A DNA stretch of 21,277 nucleotides from CAYMFD01 sp964389475. Lineage in GTDB: Bacteria > Bacteroidota > Bacteroidia > Chitinophagales > Saprospiraceae. The position numbers and the translations under genes were made by a program. Below are positions 7,825-15,363 of the stretch, piece after piece (position 1 is the first letter of the stretch; every line of letters begins with the position of its first letter). The notes beneath the pieces are model-generated. The model saw only the letters and a list, made by a program, of their open reading frames with translations. It was not told the DNA's origin and searched no databases. The stretch covers positions 1 through 21,277 of the forward strand of contig CAYMFD010000064.1 of assembly GCA_964389475.1 (NCBI GenBank), given 5' to 3'.

Positions 7825-9102
7825 CTATCCAAATTTTTGGGGATACATTTTTCTCAAGTACTGGTCAAACACTGCGAAGCTATCCTTCCAATAAAACTCT
7901 TCGACATCTGCCTCGCTACCCTCGTATGGGACAACTCCTGCACTGTCCCAAGACTTGTATTGTCGATCAAGGTACTGCTCCAACTTCTTATGCTCTCGGT
8001 CGTAGAACATCTCTCCTATCTCTTTGGTCTTAAATATTGCTTCAAACTCTGTATCCTCATTACCTAGGACCAGTAGTAAGATGGGACGTCGCGCATTGAC
8101 ATATTCGTAAAACTTAGCTGGAAACGTACTCATACCACCGGACGACCAGGAGATCATCAAATTGACTTGAGCAGATCGTTGCAGCTTTTGAGACGCTGCA
8201 AAAGAGACGAGGCCACGATTATCCACACAATCTCCCAAACCATACTTAGCAGCCAGCGCCTGATATAGTCCTCCTTCTCTACCTGCGTAGACAAGAGAGA
8301 GCTTAGTCGGGTCCAGTTCATTGCGCTGTACGAGTCGCTGTAAGGTCTTGAACACAACAGAGGGGTCTCTCCTACCGCCATACAGTCCTCCCACATATGA
8401 GATACTGAATTTATCATCTAGAGGACAACCACTAGCGTCAAATTTATCCATGATCCCATTTCGCAGTACATAGCGGTACCTGCCATAGTGATCGACATGC
8501 TGCATATAACTCTCTGACACAGCTACGGCTAAATCGCTCTTACCTATCACAGCTTTATTGATCTTGCGTTGGCGATCTGTCTTCTTAGACTCCGGCCAAT
8601 CTGGATCTACATCGACATCTCTCCAGTCGGTAATCCATACAACTGATGGCTTGACTCGTTTGACGATACTAGATACGTAGTGATCTATCAACGGACTATA
8701 ACTAGACCAGACGATATCTGTCTTCCTAATATTGATAAGCAGTCGTAACAGTACGAGTAGACCATATATGACACCACCCTCACCGACTAGGATATTAAAT
8801 GGGAAGTAATAGATCCATGGGATATTACCCTTGCTAGGGATTGTTGTAGACGGTGTAGACTGCTTGGCTCTTCTCTTTCTGATCTTATCAAATAGATGAT
8901 AATCAAATGCCCAAGTCCGTTTGACTTTGATCGACGCATTAATCGGTAACGCTTCATTACCTAAGTAACCTAGTGGCTTACCAGCATATACAGTTACATC
9001 ATATCCCTGCTGACGAAATAGCTCGGACACATAGTAGTTACGCATTGTACCCACTGCCTTTACAGGCGGGTAGAAGTACGAGACCATGGTGATAGATGGC
9101 AT
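7825..9102 (-). CDS. Glycosyltransferase, GT4-like GT-B fold
   Basis: About 425 residues. The N-terminal SYFYPPVKAVGTMRNYYV block is the typical opening of GT4-type enzymes of the WcaI/ExpE7-like kind. A central ITDWRDVDVDPDW segment follows, then a second Rossmann domain starting near SISYVGGLYGGRRDP. The classical EX7E donor signature is not obvious; the matching region reads FPAKFYEYVNARRP, as seen in some GT4 branches. I prefer the ATG at 9102 (MPSITMVSYFYPP); an in-frame GTG lies nine bases further upstream (9111). It probably adds a sugar to the repeat unit. A 29-base spacer separates its end from the broken methyltransferase, and 64 bases separate it from the HAD gene. Confidence 0.85.
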   Translation of the reverse strand: MPSITMVSYFYPPVKAVGTMRNYYVSELFRQQGYDVTVYAGKPLGYLGNEALPINASIKVKRTWAFDYHLFDKIRKRRAKQSTPSTTIPSKGNIPWIYYFPFNILVGEGGVIYGLLVLLRLLINIRKTDIVWSSYSPLIDHYVSSIVKRVKPSVVWITDWRDVDVDPDWPESKKTDRQRKINKAVIGKSDLAVAVSESYMQHVDHYGRYRYVLRNGIMDKFDASGCPLDDKFSISYVGGLYGGRRDPSVVFKTLQRLVQRNELDPTKLSLVYAGREGGLYQALAAKYGLGDCVDNRGLVSFAASQKLQRSAQVNLMISWSSGGMSTFPAKFYEYVNARRPILLLVLGNEDTEFEAIFKTKEIGEMFYDREHKKLEQYLDRQYKSWDSAGVVPYEGSEADVEEFYWKDSFAVFDQYLRKMYPQKFG

Positions 9103-9166
9103 CTTGTTCACTATTTACTTGTAGTAGATGAGAGTACTGTCCTGGCAGCAATAACGGGTCCTATCT

Positions 9167-9823
9167 TCACAACGATAATAAATCATCAAGACTATCGATA
9201 ATTATCTGCGGTAAGTACTCTTCGTCTAGATCAAAATCTTGCTTATGAATATTCCGTCCATCATCGCGCAAGCATATCGTAGTCCATCCAAGCTTATTAG
9301 GCGTTATAAAGTCCTTGCACGTATTGTCCCCGACATATACTAGGTCTGTATCTGGAAAAGCCTCTTCAAAAATGCTATAGTTTTTGACAGAAGGCTTTTC
9401 ACTGCCGATCTCTTCGGAGATGACTACGGAACTGAAGTACCCTTCTATCTGAAGAGCGGCAAGTTTATTCCTCTGGCTTATGGACCGCCCATCGGTGAGT
9501 AGACCCATTGCTACATCTCTATTCTGTATAGTACCAAGTACGGCACCCGTCTCAGCAGGCAGTCGTAGATAAGGGAAGTGGTATCTATATATGGATACTA
9601 GCTGACTGATAGTAAAAGAAAAATCATATTTCTGCTTGATCACATCCAGCACACTCAATCGCTGATCATACAGGTCATGCATCTCGTCATACAGGTCGTA
9701 ACCAACCTCAGGATAAAGTATGTGGGCGATGCTACGGTAGGCTGACAACAGGAAGTCAACCTCCTTGTACAGGGTATCATCTAGGTCGAATACGACAAAA
9801 GACTTAGGAGATAGAATATTCAA
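9167..9823 (-). CDS. HAD-superfamily hydrolase (phosphatase-like)
   Basis: A 218-residue HAD protein with all four motifs. Motif I is FDLDDTLY with nucleophile Asp13 and acid/base Asp15, motif II is LLTDGRS with Thr110, motif III is Lys143 in SEKPS, and motif IV is GDNTCKDF with Asp166 and Asp171. A cap domain is inserted between motifs I and II, so a small-molecule phosphatase is likely. The start is TTG at 9823, because an in-frame TAG lies just upstream and the first internal ATG would remove motif I. It overlaps the end of the ATP-grasp gene by 20 bases. The pair probably acts on the same intermediate, the phosphatase possibly removing a phosphate from a product of the cassette; this is inference. 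Confidence 0.87.
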   Translation of the reverse strand: MNILSPKSFVVFDLDDTLYKEVDFLLSAYRSIAHILYPEVGYDLYDEMHDLYDQRLSVLDVIKQKYDFSFTISQLVSIYRYHFPYLRLPAETGAVLGTIQNRDVAMGLLTDGRSISQRNKLAALQIEGYFSSVVISEEIGSEKPSVKNYSIFEEAFPDTDLVYVGDNTCKDFITPNKLGWTTICLRDDGRNIHKQDFDLDEEYLPQIIIDSLDDLLSL

Positions 9824-10787
9824 AGTTGTCTACCGTATATTCGAAATCATATCTCAGCAGGAGCTTATCCTGTTGCCAGGCGTCAAAGAAAGGAATCGCT
9901 TGACCGTGTAGATACTCTTGTAGGAGCCACTTAGGATAATTAGCACCAGACAAATAGGTCAGTGGAAATCCACCGCCAAATCTAGGGTTAATCTCTATAC
10001 CATAAATATTATCTGTGGCCTTACTCTTAAACACCTGTAGTGTGAGACAGCCTCTTGCTCCCTCGATCTTACCAAGCTTGTCTTTGATCATATCAAGCAA
10101 TACTTGGTCTTTCTTGGTTATTCCCTTATTGGTCTCTCCTCCTCGCACAGCGATACGGACACGAGGCACAACACATTGTAGGGTACTCGACTTATCGTAG
10201 TAGAGATCTATGGTAAATTCAACAAAGTCCTTTTGGTCTAGATATTCCATCCAGATCAACTTCTCATCTTTCAACAGCGCCACAGAGATCTCGTCGGGGT
10301 GATTTATAATATGCAAGTTCTGACTGCTACTGCCGTCAATGGGTTTGATAAAGAGTGGGAAGGTCGGATTGCGCTTGTCTACAGCTCGTGGCAGTAAAAA
10401 TCCTCGTTGGTCAAAGAACTCATTGATCAATCGTTTATCCCTGCATGCCTTTATGAATGCCAGATCAGAGATGACAATATGCACCCCTTTACTAGCAAAT
10501 CTATCCTTACTCCTACACAATACCTCCAACTCGGTATCCAGCGTAGGTATCACCATAGCGACTTGGTTACTGACACAGATATCTAATAATCGATCTATAT
10601 AGTCATCATCTTGAAAATACCCTACCTCAAATCCACCGTCAGATATCCTGCATGCCGCAGACATCGTAGGGTCTAGGTCGGTGGTCAACACCTTGGCATC
10701 CGCCCCAAACAAGGCTTTCAGCTCTTTCTGGAAAGCCTTCACGAGGGATACCCTTCTACCAGCAGACGTTATTAATATATTAGACAT
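9804..10787 (-). CDS. ATP-grasp ligase (carbamoyl-phosphate-synthase-large-subunit-like)
   Basis: About 327 residues. The N-terminal pre-ATP-grasp domain opens with ILITSAGRRVSLVKAF, the central ATP-binding part contains LFIKPIDGSSSQN near 146-157, and the metal-binding end has GIEINPRFGGG with Glu265 and Asn267. ATP-grasp enzymes of this branch activate a carboxylate as acyl-phosphate and join it to an amine or similar nucleophile. I place the start at the ATG at 10787, which overlaps the preceding TGA as TGATG; the TTG one codon upstream is also open. It is coupled to the CDP-alcohol transferase upstream and the HAD gene downstream. A likely role is amide bond formation between an amino-alcohol or amino sugar and an acid. 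The substrates are unknown. Confidence 0.85.
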   Translation of the reverse strand: MSNILITSAGRRVSLVKAFQKELKALFGADAKVLTTDLDPTMSAACRISDGGFEVGYFQDDDYIDRLLDICVSNQVAMVIPTLDTELEVLCRSKDRFASKGVHIVISDLAFIKACRDKRLINEFFDQRGFLLPRAVDKRNPTFPLFIKPIDGSSSQNLHIINHPDEISVALLKDEKLIWMEYLDQKDFVEFTIDLYYDKSSTLQCVVPRVRIAVRGGETNKGITKKDQVLLDMIKDKLGKIEGARGCLTLQVFKSKATDNIYGIEINPRFGGGFPLTYLSGANYPKWLLQEYLHGQAIPFFDAWQQDKLLLRYDFEYTVDNFEYSIS

Positions 10788-11407
10788 CAAATACTCTTTC
10801 TAGAATAAAATGAGAAAAATACTTGGAGCAAGATTACAACTACTAATGTTAATTCAAAGTACACTAGTGGACCAAAGACTATCAGCAGAAGTAAAAAGTC
10901 GTAAGGCTCAAGGTAGCACTCCAACTTATATTCGCTAAAATACGCCGTCTTTTCGACACCGTACTTGTTAGGAAAAAACCTCAATAACAAGTAATGCAAA
11001 CAAACAAGTACGGCCACTACAAAATGATTCCAAGTCGTAAGATAAATCATTACGAGGAGAATCAGTACTTTTTTAATCGAATCCGTAACTTGATCAAGCC
11101 GTGCACCAATTGGTGAAAACTGTTGGCGCATCCTTGCAAGATTTCCATCGACCGAATCTAAGACCACTGAGCTAAACATCAACAAAAAGCCTATTACTGG
11201 CTGACCAAACAAGTAAAATGCCGCAGACATGACACCTAACAAACCAGACAAAACTGTCACCATATTAGGAGAAATCCACAGTACTCCGCCTAGTGCACGC
11301 GTAATAGGTATTGCGAATCTATCAAAAATGAGAATATCTAAAGTAAAAGTAGTACCCCTCGAAAAAGAAGTCGGTATATAGCACTTTTTAAGTAATTCCA
11401 GAATCAA
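10787..11407 (-). CDS. CDP-alcohol phosphatidyltransferase-family membrane enzyme
   Basis: A 206-residue membrane protein with the complete family signature D-x2-DG-x2-AR-x8-G-x3-D-x3-D: Asp84, Asp87, Gly88, Ala91, Arg92, Gly101, Asp105 and Asp109. Several hydrophobic helices surround it. These enzymes displace CMP from a CDP-activated alcohol and transfer the phospho-alcohol to an acceptor hydroxyl. The gene has no ATG. An in-frame TAA lies upstream and the first internal Met is near residue 49, so the start is the TTG at 11407, overlapping the preceding stop (TTGA). The gene just upstream has a nucleotidyltransferase domain able to supply a CDP-linked substrate, so the two probably act in sequence. 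The acceptor may be the lipid-linked glycan or a lipid. Confidence 0.88.
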   Translation of the reverse strand: MILELLKKCYIPTSFSRGTTFTLDILIFDRFAIPITRALGGVLWISPNMVTVLSGLLGVMSAAFYLFGQPVIGFLLMFSSVVLDSVDGNLARMRQQFSPIGARLDQVTDSIKKVLILLVMIYLTTWNHFVVAVLVCLHYLLLRFFPNKYGVEKTAYFSEYKLECYLEPYDFLLLLIVFGPLVYFELTLVVVILLQVFFSFYSRKSI

Positions 11408-13182
11408 ACGACCGTTTTTAAAATATTAATAAGATTACTATTCTCAGCGGGAGTCCTTACTGCAAGTCTGATGTAGGCAGCTGTATGATCAAATTTACTT
11501 GAAACGTCTTTGATGTAAATCTTATGGCTAGCCAGTAAATTCTTTTGAACTTTCACTAAGTCGCTGTGTGACATTGTCATCTTACAAGTAATAAAATTAG
11601 CGCCACTCGGTAGTACCTTGTCTACAATTGACAACGCGGCTAGACCTAAGGTGAAATTAGCTCTATCCACTTTGGTCAAGTCAAATGATTGCTGGATCGA
11701 ATTCCTGTGTTTAAGCAATATTTCAATAAAGTTCTCAGCCATAGAATTCATATTCCATATTGGAATATTGGCTGTGATATGGCCCAATAAATCTCTATTA
11801 CGGGTATAAACATAACCTAACCTTATCCCAGGAAGTCCCAGAGACTTACTTAAGCTCTTAATGATCAGAATATTCTCAACTCCATGCTCCTCGATGGATG
11901 GTAAAAGGCTAACTGTATCTGAAAACTCAATAAAGCTCTCATCGACAACAAAGAACTTTTGGGGGTGTTTTTGTACTGCCGACATAATGGCGGTGGAGCT
12001 TATCACACTACCTGTGGGGTTATTAGGGTTGACAATAACGACTACCTCTTCGTCGCCATCTGCTAGCTTAGCGATATCGATCGCGTCGTCGCCATTGTCT
12101 GAATAAGTAGAATAGCTTTCAAAAATACGTGTGTATTCACCGAAGGTCGGTGTTGGTAGTAGGACGGACTTAGCCTTAAAATATGATTGCAGCCATGGAT
12201 ACACCTGCGCCGCTCCATTCAGAGTGGCCAAAAACTCCTTGTCACAGAGGAGGTAGTACGCCATTTTTTGATCAATGATCACCTGTTTAGAACCATAGTT
12301 CCACAGGAGTTCCGTCATGTTATTCTTCAATTCAGAGAGTACTGAACCATTGGGAAAATACATGTTACGGATAAAGCAGAAGTCTGTTATATCGTAATTC
12401 CAGAACCCACCAAAGGCGTGATTAAGCATGCCCAATTGCTTATCCTTCTCAAAAACGAAAGCGGCAGAGTGCAGGTCATTAGGATCATCCACCTCTGCCC
12501 AATCATCACCATCTACTGTAAGCGCATGGATCTGTTGGCGTTGCATGTAGATAAGTATCCCCAAAATCAACTCGTAGTAACAGTTGTCGTCAATCGTCTT
12601 GGCATAATAGGTCAACAACTTTTTAAACTCCGTACTAGCAAACTCTTGGCTAAACTTGTAGATATTTAATGTCTTGTACTTATCCGAAAAATCAAAATTT
12701 GCAGACTGCAAATGTGGCGGGATAACGTTAGTGATGATACCATCTTCCACTGTCACTACTGTACCGTCCATGCCTGGACCATACTTATCTACCAACGCTA
12801 CATTATCACGAGGGTCGTTGACCAGATCAGATACAATATTAGCGTGATAAATCAAGTCTGACTCTATCAACATAATGTCCTGATCAATTTCGACCTGCTC
12901 AAAGGCTAATGCCATCGAATAAATATTGTTGGTCGTATCATAAATCTCATTATGAACAAAGGTGAACTGGATTGTCGGAAATTTGTCTAGCAAATAATCA
13001 GTCAGCTCATCCTTCAGATAACCAGTTACGATTACTACCTCATTAATACCATTGGTCACTAGACCATTGATGATACGTTCGATAATACTCTCCTCACCGA
13101 TTTTAAGTAGTGTCTTATGCGTAGTATTTGTCAGCGGCTGCATCCTTCTACCATAACCTGCCGTCAATATTATTGCTTTCAT
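11404..13182 (-). CDS. Bifunctional nucleotidyltransferase / PLP-dependent aminotransferase-fold enzyme
   Basis: A 592-residue fusion. Residues 1 to about 240 are a sugar-phosphate/choline-phosphate type nucleotidyltransferase: LTAGYGRRMQPLT at 6-18 with Lys23 in the following THKTLLKI, IESDL at 106-110 and EVDDPNDL at 230-237. Residues from about 255 to 592 are a fold-type I PLP enzyme of the HisC/CobD kind: PNNPTG at 386-391, DES at 414-416, and the Schiff-base lysine Lys446 in SLSKSLGLPGIRLGY, with Arg454 and Arg572. HisC/CobD relatives are transaminases or decarboxylases of phosphorylated amino acids. One coherent reading is that the PLP domain forms an amino-alcohol phosphate, such as ethanolamine phosphate from phosphoserine, and the N-domain makes its CDP derivative for the next gene. 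A PntC-like phosphonate role is the main alternative. The chemistry is inferred. ATG start at 13182, five bases after the sulfotransferase gene. Confidence 0.88.
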   Translation of the reverse strand: MKAIILTAGYGRRMQPLTNTTHKTLLKIGEESIIERIINGLVTNGINEVVIVTGYLKDELTDYLLDKFPTIQFTFVHNEIYDTTNNIYSMALAFEQVEIDQDIMLIESDLIYHANIVSDLVNDPRDNVALVDKYGPGMDGTVVTVEDGIITNVIPPHLQSANFDFSDKYKTLNIYKFSQEFASTEFKKLLTYYAKTIDDNCYYELILGILIYMQRQQIHALTVDGDDWAEVDDPNDLHSAAFVFEKDKQLGMLNHAFGGFWNYDITDFCFIRNMYFPNGSVLSELKNNMTELLWNYGSKQVIIDQKMAYYLLCDKEFLATLNGAAQVYPWLQSYFKAKSVLLPTPTFGEYTRIFESYSTYSDNGDDAIDIAKLADGDEEVVVIVNPNNPTGSVISSTAIMSAVQKHPQKFFVVDESFIEFSDTVSLLPSIEEHGVENILIIKSLSKSLGLPGIRLGYVYTRNRDLLGHITANIPIWNMNSMAENFIEILLKHRNSIQQSFDLTKVDRANFTLGLAALSIVDKVLPSGANFITCKMTMSHSDLVKVQKNLLASHKIYIKDVSSKFDHTAAYIRLAVRTPAENSNLINILKTVV

Positions 13183-13187
13183 CTATT

Positions 13188-14120
13188 CTAGTAATTCCAT
13201 TTATTCATTAAATCGAGCCCCGTGATCTCTGCTGTTTCTTTGACCATATCCCGATATCGTTTCTTTAGTATTTTTTGGTCCGCTTGTGAGACATTCTTCC
13301 TCTCTTTATTGTCGGTAAACAGCAACAGATAAATTTTATGTAGCCAATTATTGCTTCTAAGTAAACCCATAATTCTTAGCAAGGCTACGACATTCGTCTT
13401 GTTCTTATCAACGAACGACTTGAGGCTACTATTCTTAGTCTGCTTGGATGTATTTTTCTTTGTAAGATCTGGCTTAAAGGAGGCATCTACACCTATAAAC
13501 GTATATACTTCACTCAGCACCTCTTCGACTCTATCTTTAATGTCATCATATAAGAGCACCTTAACTGCTGATGAGTCAAAGTTATTATACAAACTTATCA
13601 ATGCCTGAGGCATTGATACTATCTTGTCATACTGCATATGAATAGGAGCATGAAGTACTTCTGGTAGTCTTCGTCCTCTAGCCCTATCTACTTGAGCATC
13701 TAAGGCTTCAAAGACACTATCAAGATCTTCTCTAGAATGGAGCTTTAGATAAGCGAACCATGACTGGCATAACTCCACTGGATCCCTCAAAATAACAATA
13801 ATCTTTGCCGCAGGATTATACCTTTTAATCAAAGGTATGGCGGTTTCTGAAACGATATAAAACACAGACGCTTCACCCCACACTTGACAATGCTCTCCTT
13901 GAGAAAACAAGAGCTCATAATCTGTAGATGTCCTGGTCGTATAGTACTGACTAGACCCTATCTTATCGGCTGATGCTATTATATCCTCACAGAAATAATA
14001 GGTCTCCTTCTTGGCCGACATAAATACATCTGGGTGCTGACTCATGTAATAATACAGCGATGTAGATGCCGTCTTTGGCCATCCTACTATGAAAAAATCA
14101 ACTTTTTTATTTCGGCCCAA
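13188..14120 (-). CDS. PAPS-dependent carbohydrate sulfotransferase
   Basis: A 310-residue sulfotransferase. The 5'-phosphosulfate loop GWPKTASTSLYYYMSQHP starts at residue 13, the 3'-phosphate-binding segment VILRDPVELCQSW is at 109-121, and the C-terminus ends in the usual GLDLMNKW. It transfers sulfate from PAPS to a sugar hydroxyl, probably on the lipid-linked oligosaccharide in the cytoplasm. No ATG start is possible: an in-frame TAG lies two codons upstream, and the first internal ATG (Met26) would cut the PAPS loop, so the start is TTG at 14120, preceded by a purine-rich GGAAGAG. A gap of 64 bases follows the upstream GT4 gene. PAPS synthesis genes are not in the window. Confidence 0.92.
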   Translation of the reverse strand: MGRNKKVDFFIVGWPKTASTSLYYYMSQHPDVFMSAKKETYYFCEDIIASADKIGSSQYYTTRTSTDYELLFSQGEHCQVWGEASVFYIVSETAIPLIKRYNPAAKIIVILRDPVELCQSWFAYLKLHSREDLDSVFEALDAQVDRARGRRLPEVLHAPIHMQYDKIVSMPQALISLYNNFDSSAVKVLLYDDIKDRVEEVLSEVYTFIGVDASFKPDLTKKNTSKQTKNSSLKSFVDKNKTNVVALLRIMGLLRSNNWLHKIYLLLFTDNKERKNVSQADQKILKKRYRDMVKETAEITGLDLMNKWNY

Positions 14121-14184
14121 CTGCTACTCTTCCTTTACCGAGTTGTGTCAAAATACGAATGACTATCTGAGCGAGTCTATTCAA

Positions 14185-15363
14185 TCATAGGGTTTGAATT
14201 TCAATCTGTCGGTAGTACTCATTCTTTAAATGACTCCATAATACTTTTTGATTATAGTTCTCTTCTATTACCTTCCTTGCATTTTTCGAAAGAGCAGCCA
14301 ACAAACGATCATCATCAAGCAGTTTCTGCATCGCATGTAGTAGACTATCTGAGGCACATGGAGAAATTAATATACCATTGACGTCCTGCTTGATAATATC
14401 CGTATTACCATTAATGTCTGTTGCAATAGAAGCTAAACTAAATGCCCCTGCCTGTAGCAAAACGTTGGGTAGACCCTCCCGATAGCTAGGAAACACAAAC
14501 AAATCAGCAATAGCAAAATAAGGCCTAACGTCACTTTGATAACCACATGCTATGATGGTATCGTCTGCATAAATCACCTCTTTTGTCCTTTGCTTCAAAG
14601 GATATAGTACTTCTTCTCTACCAACAAGTAGAAGCTTAATTCCCTCGTTCCGTTCGGATAGTAACTGCCATGCAGTCACTAACTCATCTATACCCTTATC
14701 AGGCACAAGACGACCTACAAAGAGAAAAATTTTATCATTTGGGTTGAGTGTAAGCTCTTGTCTTAACGCATCCATTTTGACATCAGAGACCTGAGCACGA
14801 TCAAAGTGATCTAAGTCTATACCATTGGAGCTACCACTTCCAATCACTTTAAGTTTACTTGGTGAACAAAGCTTATTCTCCAAGATAAAACGGTGTAGCC
14901 CAAATGAATTTGGATAAACCGCTGTAGCAAACTTATATGTTAGCTTTTCCGCAAGCATCAAAATCCGTCGGTATAGACCAGTCTGAATTTCAAGCGGCAT
15001 TCCTGCAACAGTATGCATTCTTATGGGTACGGATGCGAAATATCCTGCAATCATCGACACCAACCCCGCTTTAGGTGTATGCGAATGAATAATATCGGGT
15101 TTTTCTTTCCGTAAATATAGTATCATTCTGACGATAGAGATTACATCAGCAAAAACAGAAATTTTACGCTTCATATCTATAGGCTTGACAGATATGCCCT
15201 CTCTAGCTTCTATTGTAGATATACGGTCACTAGGAGCACACACTGCAGTCACTCTCATAAATGCCGTCATGTATTTCAACTGACCACGTAGCAACCTACC
15301 CAAGGAATTAGATATCGTTGTTACTCTTATAAGGTGGATGTCCTCTAGTTCTTTGTTGACCAT
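14185..15363 (-). CDS. GT4-family glycosyltransferase (paralogue of the gene at 3210-4373)
   Basis: A 392-residue GT-B glycosyltransferase. Acceptor-side HSHTPKAG is at 93-100, GSGSSNGIDLD is near 175-185, the donor domain opens with FLFVGRLVPDKG near 213-224, and YREGLPNVLLQAGAF covers 294-308. The second glutamate of the EX7E pair is replaced by Gln304, as in the paralogue at the left of the window. It shares long conserved blocks with that paralogue, so the two probably use related donors or make similar linkages. ATG start at 15363, overlapping the 3' end of the AsnB gene by 19 bases, which implies co-translation with the amidotransferase. The sugar donor is not predictable from sequence. 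Confidence 0.9.
   Translation of the reverse strand: MVNKELEDIHLIRVTTISNSLGRLLRGQLKYMTAFMRVTAVCAPSDRISTIEAREGISVKPIDMKRKISVFADVISIVRMILYLRKEKPDIIHSHTPKAGLVSMIAGYFASVPIRMHTVAGMPLEIQTGLYRRILMLAEKLTYKFATAVYPNSFGLHRFILENKLCSPSKLKVIGSGSSNGIDLDHFDRAQVSDVKMDALRQELTLNPNDKIFLFVGRLVPDKGIDELVTAWQLLSERNEGIKLLLVGREEVLYPLKQRTKEVIYADDTIIACGYQSDVRPYFAIADLFVFPSYREGLPNVLLQAGAFSLASIATDINGNTDIIKQDVNGILISPCASDSLLHAMQKLLDDDRLLAALSKNARKVIEENYNQKVLWSHLKNEYYRQIEIQTL

Noticed and set aside
7809..8067. Plus-strand open frames opposite the glycosyltransferase
   Set aside because: They lie antisense within the 3' end of a well supported glycosyltransferase, have low-complexity unfamiliar translations, and match no family. 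The same applies to the other short plus-strand frames in the window.
8157..8417. Minus-strand 86-codon frame inside the glycosyltransferase gene
   Set aside because: It is an overlapping alternative frame of the same gene with no recognisable domain; the longer frame has clear family motifs throughout.
11404..13182. Fusion gene as a simple histidinol-phosphate aminotransferase or glucose-1-phosphate nucleotidyltransferase
   Set aside because: Both domains are present in one frame without a break, and the next gene uses CDP-alcohols, so neither single-domain housekeeping role explains the context.
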